Shown: positions 1-8,260 of the stretch, one piece after another
Numbering within the stretch: the first letter of the stretch is position 1
How the letters are laid out: every line of letters starts with the position of its first letter
Assembly: GCA_963697915.1 (NCBI GenBank)
Contig: OY969103.1
Span: 2,706,804 to 2,770,803, forward strand
Origin: VRUE01 sp963697915
Lineage (GTDB): Bacteria; Actinomycetota; Thermoleophilia; Solirubrobacterales; 70-9
Direction of reading: 5' to 3'
DNA: 64,000 bases
Position numbers and translations under genes: made by a program
The notes under the pieces: generated by a model
The model's input: only the letters and a program-made list of their open reading frames with translations
Databases searched by the model: none
Told to the model about the DNA's origin: nothing

Positions 1-472
1 GCTTCTCGGGCTGGACGATGCCGTAGTTCTCGAGCTCGGCGATCAGCTCTGACCGCGCGCCGGTCTCCTCGACCACCTCGTCGAGGGTCAGGTAGGCGCT
101 CGAGGTGTTGACCAGGATCGCGCGCCGCACCGCGCCCCCCCCGGTCCGCCGCTCGGCCGCGCCGCCACCGCCGAAGTCGATGTCGCCGCCGGCGGCGAGC
201 TCCTGGCGGATCACCCGCAGCGGCAGGAACTCGTCGCGCTGCAGGCGCAGGATCGTGCGCAGCCGCTCGACGTCGGACTGGCTGTAGAGGCGGTAGCCGC
301 CCTGGGTACGGCGCGGCGTCAGCAGCTTCTGGTCCTCGAGGTAGCGGATCTTCGAGATCGAGACGTCGTCGAACTCGCTCTGCAGGATCTTGCAGACGGC
401 GCCGATCGTCAGCGCCTTGCGCGGGCGCGAGTCACGCTGGCGGTTCTGCTGGTGCTGCTCGGATATCGCCAT
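1..472 (-). CDS. MerR-family transcriptional regulator (C-terminus cut by window edge)
   Basis: The reading frame starts at ATG 472-470 and runs off the window after 157 codons. Residues about 23-85 form a winged-HTH of MerR type, including KIRYLEDQKLL, then RRTQGGYRLYSQSDVERL, then an arginine-rich dimer helix. A Gly/Arg-rich linker and a second acidic helical region follow. It lies 8 nt downstream of the FHA gene in the same direction. The FHA-MerR pair close to pgsA matches the conserved actinobacterial garA/ftsR neighbourhood, where the MerR protein regulates cell-division genes. The pair is seen in the sequence; the FtsR-like role is inferred from that synteny. Confidence 0.88.
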   Translation of the reverse strand, partial: MAISEQHQQNRQRDSRPRKALTIGAVCKILQSEFDDVSISKIRYLEDQKLLTPRRTQGGYRLYSQSDVERLRTILRLQRDEFLPLRVIRQELAAGGDIDFGGGGAAERRTGGGAVRRAILVNTSSAYLTLDEVVEETGARSELIAELENYGIVQPEK

Positions 473-480
473 CGCGCGCC

Positions 481-954
481 CTACCGCTCCAGGTAGCTCA
501 ACTTGTACTTGCCGATCTGGATCTCGTCGCCGTCGCTGAGCTGGTGGGACTCGATCCGGCGCCGGTTGACGTAGGTCCCGTTGAGGGAGCCGAGGTCGTC
601 GATGTAGAGGCCGTCGCGGCGGCGCACGAGCAGCGCGTGGTTGCGGGAGACGGTGACGTCGTCGAGGAATACCCCGGCGTCGGGGCTGCGGCCGATGCTG
701 ACCCGGTCCTCGGTGACCGTGAAGCTCTCGCCGGCGCGGCCGCCGCCGGCCCGGATGACCAGCGCCGCGCCGCTGCGCTCGACCGCCTCGTCGAGGTCGA
801 TCGGCTGCATCTCACCGGTGTCGTCGACGGTGTAGGTCATCGTCGTCGGCTCGTCGCCGCCGTCTTTGGGCCCACCCAGGTAGGCGCCGCACTTCTGGCA
901 GTAGTTGGCGCCCTCGGGGTTGACGAAGCCGCACTCCGGACAGTGGGTGGCCAT
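481..954 (-). CDS. Zinc-ribbon FHA-domain protein, GarA/OdhI-like
   Basis: 157 aa. The N-terminus carries a double CxxC zinc ribbon (C5, C8, C19, C22). A Thr-rich segment follows (EPTTMTYT, T37/T38/T40), then an FHA domain from about residue 61 to the end, with the phosphopeptide-binding signatures GRS (88-90), SRNH (103-106) and SLNGT (123-127). The FHA part closely resembles mycobacterial GarA, a kinase-controlled inhibitor of 2-oxoglutarate metabolism. GarA is phosphorylated on adjacent threonines ahead of its FHA, so the TT here could be the equivalent site. Classical GarA lacks the zinc ribbon. The FHA identity is certain; metabolic control is inferred. Confidence 0.9.
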   Translation of the reverse strand: MATHCPECGFVNPEGANYCQKCGAYLGGPKDGGDEPTTMTYTVDDTGEMQPIDLDEAVERSGAALVIRAGGGRAGESFTVTEDRVSIGRSPDAGVFLDDVTVSRNHALLVRRRDGLYIDDLGSLNGTYVNRRRIESHQLSDGDEIQIGKYKLSYLER

Positions 955-968
955 TGCTCGTCCCAGCC

Positions 969-1238
969 TCAGGCGGCCGTCTCGTCCTCCGGGGTGCCCT
1001 GCGCCTTGCCGGCGAGGATGTCGGTGAGCGCCGCGACGTCGTCGCCGGAGATCAGCGAGTCGCCGCTTTCCCGCTTCTGCCGCAGCCGGTTGACCAGCTC
1101 GGCACGAAGGATGTCGATCTTGCCGTGCAGCACCCTGCGTTTGTAGGAGATCTCGTTCTCCTCGGTGGTGAGCTTGTCGATCAGGTCCCTCAGCTCTTCA
1201 TCGCTGAGCGAACCGAGATCAGGGAAGGTGTCCTCCAT
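969..1238 (-). CDS. RsiG-like putative c-di-GMP-binding anti-sigma factor
   Basis: 89 aa from ATG 1238-1236, preceded by AAGGAG (1243-1248), which fixes this start over the longer upstream frame. The N-terminal half is a long amphipathic helix. It contains E27, S31, R34, H38 and D42, spaced E-x3-S-x2-R-x3-H-x3-D. RsiG proteins of Streptomyces and Rubrobacter use E-x3-S-x2-R-x3-Q-x3-D in an antiparallel helical pair to bind cyclic di-GMP and hold sigma WhiG. Only the Gln position differs here. The C-terminal 35 residues are acidic and uncharacterised. The gene sits between pgsA and the FHA gene. No WhiG gene is in the window, so the partner is unknown. Confidence 0.75.
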   Translation of the reverse strand: MEDTFPDLGSLSDEELRDLIDKLTTEENEISYKRRVLHGKIDILRAELVNRLRQKRESGDSLISGDDVAALTDILAGKAQGTPEDETAA

Positions 1239-1335
1239 CGCGCTCCTTGATCGGGAAGCCATAGCCGGCCTCCGTTTGCCGCATGCCGGATCGATTATAG
1301 GTCGCCCGGCCAAAGGTTCAACTGTAGGTTGAAGG

Positions 1336-1986
1336 TTATGGAGACTGGGACTGCGCTTGCGCGGCGGCCCGGACTTCGCGGATCCCGGTCTGGGCGTAGA
1401 GAACCGTGGCGAGGATCGCCAGGGCGAGGCCGACGATCAGCAGCGCCGCCGGCACCCAGCCGGCGAAGACGAGGGCGAAGAAGATCCCGCCCATGATCGG
1501 GAAGACCGAGATCCTCCCCGGCCAGTTGACGGCCAGCTGGACGCCGTGGCGCAACCCGTACTGGGCGAGCAGCAGCATCGCCAGCTCGCGGACGACGAGC
1601 AGGGCCAGCGCCCAGCGCGGCAGCAGCTCGAAGTGCCAGCAGACGACGGCGCCGGCGAGGATCGTGAGGCGGTCGATCAGCGGGTCGAGCAGCGCTCCCA
1701 GCCGGCTGTACTGACCGGTGACGCGGGCGAGGAAGCCGTCGACGTAGTCGCCGGCGGCAATCAGCCAGTAGACGATCGCGGCCGCGGCGCTGCGCCCGTC
1801 GCCCGACTCGAAGGCGAGGTAGAGGAAGACCGGCAGCCCGGCGAGGCGCAGGTAGCCGACCAGGTTGGGCAGCGTCCAGGGGTTGAGCGGCTCGCCCTCG
1901 AGGGTCTGCTCGGGCGGCGGCCCGCTGCGGTCGAGGCCGAAGAGGCGGCGGATGCGGCCGCGCCCGAAGGGGGCGGTGTCAGCCAT
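1336..1986 (-). CDS. pgsA: CDP-alcohol phosphatidyltransferase family protein (PgsA-like)
   Basis: 216 aa from ATG 1986-1984, overlapping the end of proS by 8 nt, so translation is probably coupled. The signature D-x2-DG-x2-AR-x8-G-x3-D-x3-D is perfect (D80, D83, G84, A87, R88, G97, D101, D105) and marks a metal-dependent enzyme that swaps CMP for an alcohol on CDP-diacylglycerol. Several hydrophobic helices flank it, so it is a membrane protein. Phosphatidylglycerophosphate synthase is most likely, given the nearby cdsA that makes its substrate. Cardiolipin or phosphatidylinositol-type synthases of the same family cannot be excluded. Confidence 0.85.
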   Translation of the reverse strand: MADTAPFGRGRIRRLFGLDRSGPPPEQTLEGEPLNPWTLPNLVGYLRLAGLPVFLYLAFESGDGRSAAAAIVYWLIAAGDYVDGFLARVTGQYSRLGALLDPLIDRLTILAGAVVCWHFELLPRWALALLVVRELAMLLLAQYGLRHGVQLAVNWPGRISVFPIMGGIFFALVFAGWVPAALLIVGLALAILATVLYAQTGIREVRAAAQAQSQSP

Positions 1987-3661
1987 TCCCTTGCAGCAGG
2001 GCGAGCGCCCGCTCGGCGGCGTCCTCGACCGGCAGCTCGTGGTCGCCGCCCGCGCGCTCGCTCGCCTCGACCACGCCGTTGGCAAGGCCGCGGCGGCCGA
2101 CCACGACCCGCAGCGGGCAGCCGAGCAGCTCGGCGTCGGTCAACTTCTCCCCCGGGCCGGCGTCGCGGTCGTCGTAGAGGACCTCGGCGCCGGCCTCGCG
2201 CAGCGACTCGTACAGCGCGTCGGCCGCCTCGCGCTCGGGCTCGCCCGCCTTGGCCAGCGAGACCAGCTGCAGCTGCCAGGGCGCCAGCGCCGCCGGCCAG
2301 ACGATGCCGCGCTCGTCGGCCCCCTGCTCGATCGCGGCGGCGACTATCCGCGCCGGTCCGATCCCGTAGGACCCCATCACGATCGGCTGCTCCTTGCCGC
2401 CCTCGTCGAGGTAGGTGGCGCCGAGCGGCACCGAGTAGCGGGTGCCCAGCTTGAAGATGTTGCCGATCTCGATCGCCGGCTCGATCTCGATCCTGCCGCC
2501 GCCCGGCGCCGTGTCGCCGGCCTCGACCGTGCGCACGTCGAGCTCCTCGAACTCGAAGTCGCGGCCGGGCTTGACGCCGCGCAGGTGGGCGTCGGGCTCG
2601 TTGGCGCCGGCGACGAAGGACTCGCCCTGGATCGCCGCGTCCTTGATCACCGGCAGGTCGGTGCCGACCGGGCCGATGAATCCGGCCGGCCCCAGCTCGG
2701 CCTCGATCTCGGCGGCGCTCGCCTGGCGGAAGTCGACCCCGAGCGCGTTGCGCAGCTTGATCTCGTTGAGGCGGTGGTCACCGCGGACCAGCACGACGAT
2801 CATGCCGCGGCCCTCGGCGACCACCGGAACCGCCTTGATGAAGGCCCCGGGCGGAAGGCCGACGGAGGAGGCGACCTCCTCCACCTTGGCCAGGCCGGGC
2901 GTCTCCAGCCGCTGGGGGGCGTCCAGGGCCTCCGGCAGCTCGACCGGCTGCGCCTCGGCGGAGGCGACCTCGACGTTGGCGGCGTAGCCGGGGGCCAGCG
3001 CCACCTCGTTCTCGCCCGCCGCGCAGGGCGCCATGTACTCGTGGGCGCCGGAGCCGCCCATCATCCCGACGTCGGACTCGACCCGGTACCAGCGCAGGCC
3101 GGTGCGGTCGAAGATCCGCGCGTAGGCCTCGCTCTGCAGCTCGTAGGAGCGCGCCAGGCCCTCCTCGTCGCGGTCGAAGGAGTAGGCGTCCTTCATCGTG
3201 AACTCGCGCGTGCGCAGGACGCCGGCGCGGGGGCGCGGCTCGTCGCGCTCCTTGGTCTGCAGGTGGTAGAGCATCAGCGGCAGGTCCCGGTAGGAGCGGA
3301 CCTCGCGGGCGACGTGGTCGGTCAGGCACTCCTCGTGGGTCATCGCCAGCACCATCGGCGCGCCCCTGCGATCCTCGAGCTTGAACAGCTCGTCGATCCC
3401 GTAGCGGCCGGTCTTCTGCCAGAGCTCGGCCGGCTGCAGGACCGGCATCAGCATCTCCTGACAGCCGATCGACTCCATCTCCTCGCGCAGGATCGCTTCG
3501 ACCTTGCGGATCGAGCGCCACCCGGCCGGCAGGTAGGACCAGAGACCGGCGCCGACCTGGCGAATGAGGCCCGCCCGCACCATCAGCTTGTGGGACACAG
3601 CCTCCGCGTCGGCGGGCGGGTCCTTCAACGTCGGCAGGAACGCCTGGCTGAGTCGGGTCAT
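1979..3661 (-). CDS. proS: Prolyl-tRNA synthetase, bacterial type
   Basis: 560 aa class II aminoacyl-tRNA synthetase that charges tRNA-Pro. The catalytic core shows the motif 2 region TREFTMKDAYSFDRDE near residues 151-165 and GSYGIGPARIVAA as motif 3. The segment between about 220 and 390 (including KAVPVVAEGRGMIVVLVRGDHRLNE) is the INS editing domain of the bacterial form, and an anticodon-binding domain ends the protein. The length is normal for the bacterial subtype. It lies between fadD and pgsA on the same strand and its last codons overlap the pgsA start. Confidence 0.97.
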   Translation of the reverse strand: MTRLSQAFLPTLKDPPADAEAVSHKLMVRAGLIRQVGAGLWSYLPAGWRSIRKVEAILREEMESIGCQEMLMPVLQPAELWQKTGRYGIDELFKLEDRRGAPMVLAMTHEECLTDHVAREVRSYRDLPLMLYHLQTKERDEPRPRAGVLRTREFTMKDAYSFDRDEEGLARSYELQSEAYARIFDRTGLRWYRVESDVGMMGGSGAHEYMAPCAAGENEVALAPGYAANVEVASAEAQPVELPEALDAPQRLETPGLAKVEEVASSVGLPPGAFIKAVPVVAEGRGMIVVLVRGDHRLNEIKLRNALGVDFRQASAAEIEAELGPAGFIGPVGTDLPVIKDAAIQGESFVAGANEPDAHLRGVKPGRDFEFEELDVRTVEAGDTAPGGGRIEIEPAIEIGNIFKLGTRYSVPLGATYLDEGGKEQPIVMGSYGIGPARIVAAAIEQGADERGIVWPAALAPWQLQLVSLAKAGEPEREAADALYESLREAGAEVLYDDRDAGPGEKLTDAELLGCPLRVVVGRRGLANGVVEASERAGGDHELPVEDAAERALALLQGNG

Positions 3662-3680
3662 ACCGGGACCCTATACGCGG

Positions 3681-5501
3681 TTACTCGGCGTACAGCGCCT
3701 CGATCTCGGCCACGTACTTGGCGTCGATCGGCTTCCGTTTGAGCTTCATCGTCGGCGTCAGCTCGTCGCCGCCGGGCAGCCAGTCGGCCGGCAGCACCTT
3801 GAACTTCTTGATCTGCTCGACCCGGGACAGTTCGGCGTTGCCGCGCTCGACCCCGGCGGCGATCTCCTCGAGCACCGCTGCCTCGCTGGCGAGGCTCTCG
3901 GGCGAGACGTCCTCGATCCCGTGCTGCTGGGCGAAGACCGGCGCCGCGTCCGGGTCGAGGACGATCAGCGCCACGTTGTAGGGACGGTTGTCGCCGATCG
4001 CGCAGGCCTGGCCGATCAGCGGACTCGAGGCCTTGACCCGCGCCTCGATGTTGGCGGGCGACATGTTCTTGCCGGCCGAGTTGATGATCAGCTCCTTCTT
4101 GCGGTCGACGATCCTCAGGTAGCCGTCCTCGTCGAGCTCGCCGACGTCGCCGGTGTGCAGCCAGCCGTCGGCGTCGATCGTCTCCGCCGTCTTCTCGGGG
4201 TCGTTGCGGTAGCCGGCCATCAGGATCGGCCCCCGCAACAGGATCTCGCCGTCCTCGGCGAGCTCCAGCTCGATCCCCGGAGCGGGCGGCCCGACGGTGC
4301 CGATCTTGATCCGGCCGGGCGGGTTGCAGGTCCCCGAGGCACAGCTCTCCGAGAGCCCCCAAAGCTCGGCCAGGGGGACGCCGAGCGCGTGGAAGAACTC
4401 GATCACCTCAGGCGGCGTCGGAGCGGCGCCGACGTTGACCGCTTCGACCTTGTCGAGGCCGATCCGCTCGCGCAATTTCGAGAGCACCAGCTCGTCCGCC
4501 TTGGCGTGTTCCTCGACCAGCTCCGCCGGCAGCTCCTCACCCGCCTGCTCGGCCTTGACCTTTCGCATCCCCACGCCCAACGCCCACTCGATCGCCTGCC
4601 TGCGGTTCTCGTCGGGCTCGGCGGCGAGCCCGATCTCCATCGCCGCCTTTAGCTTCTCCCAGATCCGGGGGACCGCGAAGAACCAGGTCGGGCGCACTTC
4701 GGCCAGGTAGGCGGCTACCTCGCGCGGATCGGGGCAACAGGTCGTACCGGCGCCCTGGACCATCGGCAGGTAGTGGGTCACGTTGCGCTCGGCGACGTGC
4801 GCCATCGGCAGCCAGGAGATCAGCCGGCCCTCGTCGGGGAAGGCGATCAGGCTGTCGAAGGAGCGGGCGGCCGCCATCAGGCTGGCGTGGGTCAGCTGGA
4901 CCCCCTTCGGCGGCCCGGTCGTGCCCGAGGTGTAGATCAGGGTGAGGAGGTCGTCGGGCTCGATCGCGCGCCAGGCGGCCTCGAAGTCGAATCCGGGGTC
5001 GGCGCGCTCCTCCAGCTCGGCGAGTGCGATAGCACCGTCGCGGCCCTCGCCGTCGACGACGACGATCTGCTCGAGCGCCTCCGCTCCGCTGCTTGCCGCC
5101 AACACGGTGTCGAGGAAGGCCTGCTCGGTGAACAGAACCCGGTTGGCCGCGTCCCCGAGCAGGTATTCGATCTGCTCCGGGGTGGAGGTGTTGTAGATCG
5201 AGAACGGGGTGGCGCCGAGGTGCATCGCCCCTGCGTCGACGAAGTGGAACTCCGGCCGGTTGGTGAGCATGACCCCGATCGTGTCGCCACGGCCGACGCC
5301 GATTGCCGCCAACCCCGCGGCGACCCGCCGCGCCCGCTCGGCGTACTCCGCCCAGGTGACGCTGACCTCGTCGTCCTTGGTGCGCAACGCGGTCCGATCG
5401 GCGTTGCCGCCGGCGGTGATCTGAAAGGCCTCGGCGAGGGTTGTCGCGCTGAGCGCTCGCGCCCTCGTCTCACTCGTGCCTGCGGCGGTCTCCGGTGACA
5501 T
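3681..5501 (-). CDS. fadD: Long-chain fatty acyl-CoA synthetase (AMP-forming)
   Basis: 606 aa ANL-superfamily ligase that activates fatty acids through an acyl-AMP to acyl-CoA. The ATP/phosphate loop YTSGTTGPPKG lies at residues 190-200, the adenylate motif GLSES and the GDVGELDEDGYLRIVDRKKE hinge further on, and the C-terminal KLKRKPI carries the likely catalytic lysine. Start ATG 5501-5499 is preceded by a purine-rich GGGGGAGAGAG. The overall form resembles the long-chain (FadD15-type) subgroup. It sits 56 nt downstream of ispG and 19 nt upstream of proS. The exact chain length used cannot be read from the sequence. Confidence 0.9.
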   Translation of the reverse strand: MSPETAAGTSETRARALSATTLAEAFQITAGGNADRTALRTKDDEVSVTWAEYAERARRVAAGLAAIGVGRGDTIGVMLTNRPEFHFVDAGAMHLGATPFSIYNTSTPEQIEYLLGDAANRVLFTEQAFLDTVLAASSGAEALEQIVVVDGEGRDGAIALAELEERADPGFDFEAAWRAIEPDDLLTLIYTSGTTGPPKGVQLTHASLMAAARSFDSLIAFPDEGRLISWLPMAHVAERNVTHYLPMVQGAGTTCCPDPREVAAYLAEVRPTWFFAVPRIWEKLKAAMEIGLAAEPDENRRQAIEWALGVGMRKVKAEQAGEELPAELVEEHAKADELVLSKLRERIGLDKVEAVNVGAAPTPPEVIEFFHALGVPLAELWGLSESCASGTCNPPGRIKIGTVGPPAPGIELELAEDGEILLRGPILMAGYRNDPEKTAETIDADGWLHTGDVGELDEDGYLRIVDRKKELIINSAGKNMSPANIEARVKASSPLIGQACAIGDNRPYNVALIVLDPDAAPVFAQQHGIEDVSPESLASEAAVLEEIAAGVERGNAELSRVEQIKKFKVLPADWLPGGDELTPTMKLKRKPIDAKYVAEIEALYAE

Positions 5502-5557
5502 CTCTCTCCCCCTCGTTTTGCTCCCGTGAGGGGACTATCCCACAGCGCTTTGAAACG

Positions 5558-6814
5558 CTAAGCCCTGGTGAAGCGGCGGCCCGCGGTCGGCGAGGCCTCC
5601 TCGTCGAGCAGGACCCGGTCCGACTCGCCCTTCTGCGCCGCTTCGTGCTCCATCCGCGCGATCTTCTCCGGCGTCAGGTCGCCGGCGTTTTCCTCCTCGA
5701 TCCGCGCCACCCACTCGGCGCCCTCGCGCGACTCGTCCTCGTCGAACTCGACCTCGCCGCCGCGGTCGAGCGACTTGTCGATCTCCTCGAAGAGCGTGTT
5801 GACCAGATCCTCCTGCGGCACCTTGCGCAGCGGTTTGCCCCCGGCGAAGATCAGCCCCTCGTTCTTGGCTCCGGCGATGCCGAAGTCGGCGTGGCTGGCC
5901 TCGCCGATGCCGTTCACCGCGCAGCCCAGCACCGCGACCTCGACCGGCTCGGCGTAGCCCTCCAGGCGCTGCTCGATCTCGGCGACGACCGAGTCCATGT
6001 CGAACTGCAGCCGGCCGCAGGTCGGGCAGGCGATCAGCACCGGGCCGCGCTCGCGCAGCTGCAGCGCCTTGAGGATCTCCCAGGCGACCTTGACCTCCTC
6101 CTCGGCGTGGAAGGTCGAGAGGCTGATCCGGATCGTGTCGCCGACCCCGTCGGCGAGCAGCGTGCCGAGCCCGACCGCCGATTTCAGCGAGCCGGCCCAT
6201 TTCGTCCCCGCCTCGGTGATGCCGAGGTGGATCGGGTAGGGAATCCGCTCGGCGAGCAAGCGGTTGGCGGCGATCGTGTTGGGCACGTTGGTCGACTTGA
6301 TCGAGACCTTGAAGTTCTCGAAGTCGAGGCCCTCCATCAGCTCGGTGAACTCGACCGCGGCGCTGACCAGCGCCTCGACCGGCCGCTCGCGCTCGAGCTC
6401 GTGCAGGTGCTTGGGCAGCGAGCCGGAGTTGACCCCGATCCGCATCGGCACGCCCGCGGCGTTCGCCTTCGCCGCCACCTCGGCGACTTTCTCGCGGCCA
6501 CCGATGTTGCCCGGGTTGAGCCGGATGCAGTGGGCGCCGGCGTCGATCGCCTTCAGCGCCAGCGTGTGGTTGAAGTGGATGTCGGCGATCACCGGGATCG
6601 GCGAGCGCTCGACGATCGTCTTCAGCGCCTCGACGTCGTCGTCGCGCGGCACCGCGCAGCGGACCAGGTCCGCTCCGGCCTCGGCGACCTTCTCGATCTG
6701 CTCCATCGTCGCCGCCAGGTTGGCGGTCTCGGTCTTGGTCATCGTCTGCACGGCGACCGGCGCCCCACCGCCGATCGGCACCCCGCCGACGAAGATCTGC
6801 CGCTTGGAAGCCAT
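5558..6814 (-). CDS. ispG: 4-hydroxy-3-methylbut-2-enyl diphosphate synthase
   Basis: 418 aa iron-sulfur enzyme for the penultimate step of the MEP isoprenoid pathway. The TIM-barrel half begins with VQTMTKTETANLAATMEQI, and cluster ligands appear in ACPTCGR and in VLGCAVNG. A C-terminal tail of about 40 residues after the usual end is acidic and probably disordered. The start ATG 6814-6812 has TAGCCT (6821-6826, minus) only 6 nt upstream and no Shine-Dalgarno, which suggests a leaderless or very short-leader transcript. With dxr and uppS nearby, it links precursor synthesis to the cell-wall lipid carrier. Confidence 0.96.
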   Translation of the reverse strand: MASKRQIFVGGVPIGGGAPVAVQTMTKTETANLAATMEQIEKVAEAGADLVRCAVPRDDDVEALKTIVERSPIPVIADIHFNHTLALKAIDAGAHCIRLNPGNIGGREKVAEVAAKANAAGVPMRIGVNSGSLPKHLHELERERPVEALVSAAVEFTELMEGLDFENFKVSIKSTNVPNTIAANRLLAERIPYPIHLGITEAGTKWAGSLKSAVGLGTLLADGVGDTIRISLSTFHAEEEVKVAWEILKALQLRERGPVLIACPTCGRLQFDMDSVVAEIEQRLEGYAEPVEVAVLGCAVNGIGEASHADFGIAGAKNEGLIFAGGKPLRKVPQEDLVNTLFEEIDKSLDRGGEVEFDEDESREGAEWVARIEEENAGDLTPEKIARMEHEAAQKGESDRVLLDEEASPTAGRRFTRA

Positions 6815-6836
6815 GCCAGAAGGCTATCTGGGCGCG

Positions 6837-7034
6837 TCAGTCGTCTCTTTCCAGGCGCCGCAGCTTGCGGCCGTCCAGCACATGGCGTAGCGCAATTGCC
6901 GAGAACAGACAGGCCAGGCCATAAAGCCCCTGAACCCGTTCCGACGCCTCGCCAAGAAAGACAGAACCGAGTAGCACTGCGGCGATGCAGGCTCCAACGG
7001 CAATCCAGATGTTTTGAGAACCGAGCTCGTTCAT
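6837..7034 (-). CDS. Small two-helix membrane protein, unknown function
   Basis: 65 aa with two hydrophobic segments (about 8-27 and 35-49) and a strongly basic C-terminus (RHVLDGRKLRRLERDD), compatible with a small inner-membrane protein with its tail in the cytoplasm. I do not recognise a family. TAAGCT (7042-7047, minus) lies 7 nt before the ATG and could be a -10 element for a leaderless transcript. The base composition is lower in GC than its neighbours. It lies between ispG and rseP in the same direction. Confidence 0.6.
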   Translation of the reverse strand: MNELGSQNIWIAVGACIAAVLLGSVFLGEASERVQGLYGLACLFSAIALRHVLDGRKLRRLERDD

Positions 7035-7171
7035 CCTATGCAGCTTAAACGTTGCAGAGATCGAGTGTTCGCTGCGATGTCCATGTGCTGAACTTCGCGC
7101 TCCCCGACGCGCACGTGGTGCGCTGAGGGCAAATTCTCTGTGCCGTTCCTGTAAAGGAAGGCGCTCGCGCG

Positions 7172-8260
7172 TCAGCGGACGTTGAAGCCTTCGCCGCCCA
7201 GGCGGCCGATGTCGTTGGTGAGGCCGATGAAGAAGAGCATGATCACGAGCACGAAGCCGATCGCGCCGGCGCGCTCCATGACCGAGAAGGGGACCGGCTT
7301 GCCGCGCACCTTCTCGACCAGGCTCCAGAAGATGTGGCCGCCGTCAAGGGGCAGGAAGGGGAAGAGGTTGATCAGGCCGATCGAGAGGCTGACCAGGGCG
7401 AGCAGCAGCAGCGACTGGGTGAGGCCGATGTCGATCACCTCGTTGGCCACGGCGCTGACCCCGACGACGCCGGAAACTTCCTTGCGCTGCTCCTCTTCGA
7501 AGAGCTTGGCGAAGACGGTCACGGTGCGGCTCGACACTTCCCACATCCGCGTGGCGGCCCAGTCCGCGGCGCCGGCCGAGCCGTATTCAGCCGGTTCGCT
7601 GCCGTAGCCGAAGCCGACCCGGGTGCGCTCGATCGCGGCGTCGTACTCCGGCCGCACGGCGACCGTCCGCAGCTGCCCCTCGCGGCGGACGGTCAGCTCG
7701 ACCGGCGTCGCCGCCAGGCAGCCGTTCACCTGCTTGCCCGGGCAGCGGTGCGAGGCGACCTGGTCGACGAACTTTTCGAGGCGCTCCTGAGTGCCGAGGT
7801 TGGCGTAGCCACGACCGTCGATGGCGACGATCTGGTCGCCCGGCTGCAGCACCCCCGCCGCCGGCGTCCCGGGCACGACGTCGCCGACCTCCTGGTTCAC
7901 CTGGTTGACGCTGAAGGCGAGCACGAAGAGGATCGCGAAGGCGAGGAGGATGTTGACCGCGGGCCCGGCGCCGATCACGACGATCCGCTTCCAGACCGGC
8001 TGGTCGTAGTAGCCCCGACCCTGCGCCTCCGGCGGCAGCTCTTCGTCGGGGTTCATGCCGCTGATCTTCACGAAGCCCCCCGCCGGGATCGCGCCGATCC
8101 CGTACTCGGTCTCCCCCCGCTTCACCGAGAACAGCTTCGGCGGGAAGAAGAGGAAGAATTTCTCGACCCGCATGCCGGTCGCCTTGGCGGCGAAGAAGTG
8201 CCCCGCCTCGTGGAGGATGATCAGCAGCGAGAAGCCGAGGAAGATCAGGACCCAGTTCAT
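7172..8260 (-). CDS. rseP: Site-2-type membrane zinc metalloprotease, RseP/RasP family
   Basis: 362 aa M50 intramembrane protease. The zinc site ILHEAGHFFAAK is in the first transmembrane helix, and the second motif NLFPFLPLDGGHIFW near residue 305 supplies the third ligand. One PDZ domain lies in between (about 125-210, including GTPAAGVLQPGDQIVAIDG), as in Gram-positive members; E. coli RseP has two. The protein cleaves membrane-embedded substrates such as anti-sigma factors or leftover signal peptides. Its start overlaps the dxr stop by 4 nt (ATGA). The dxr-rseP-ispG order is widely conserved in actinobacteria. Confidence 0.94.
   Translation of the reverse strand: MNWVLIFLGFSLLIILHEAGHFFAAKATGMRVEKFFLFFPPKLFSVKRGETEYGIGAIPAGGFVKISGMNPDEELPPEAQGRGYYDQPVWKRIVVIGAGPAVNILLAFAILFVLAFSVNQVNQEVGDVVPGTPAAGVLQPGDQIVAIDGRGYANLGTQERLEKFVDQVASHRCPGKQVNGCLAATPVELTVRREGQLRTVAVRPEYDAAIERTRVGFGYGSEPAEYGSAGAADWAATRMWEVSSRTVTVFAKLFEEEQRKEVSGVVGVSAVANEVIDIGLTQSLLLLALVSLSIGLINLFPFLPLDGGHIFWSLVEKVRGKPVPFSVMERAGAIGFVLVIMLFFIGLTNDIGRLGGEGFNVR

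Noticed and set aside
1865..3742. Long plus-strand open frame (625 codons) opposite proS and pgsA
   Set aside because: It is the antisense shadow of GC-rich genes: Arg/Gly/Ala/Pro-rich with no domain, while the minus strand encodes clear ProS and PgsA.
7109..7123. GCGCAC-GTG-GTGCGC inverted repeat upstream of the small membrane protein
   Set aside because: Short arms in GC-rich DNA, no aligned promoter element and no second copy; likely chance.
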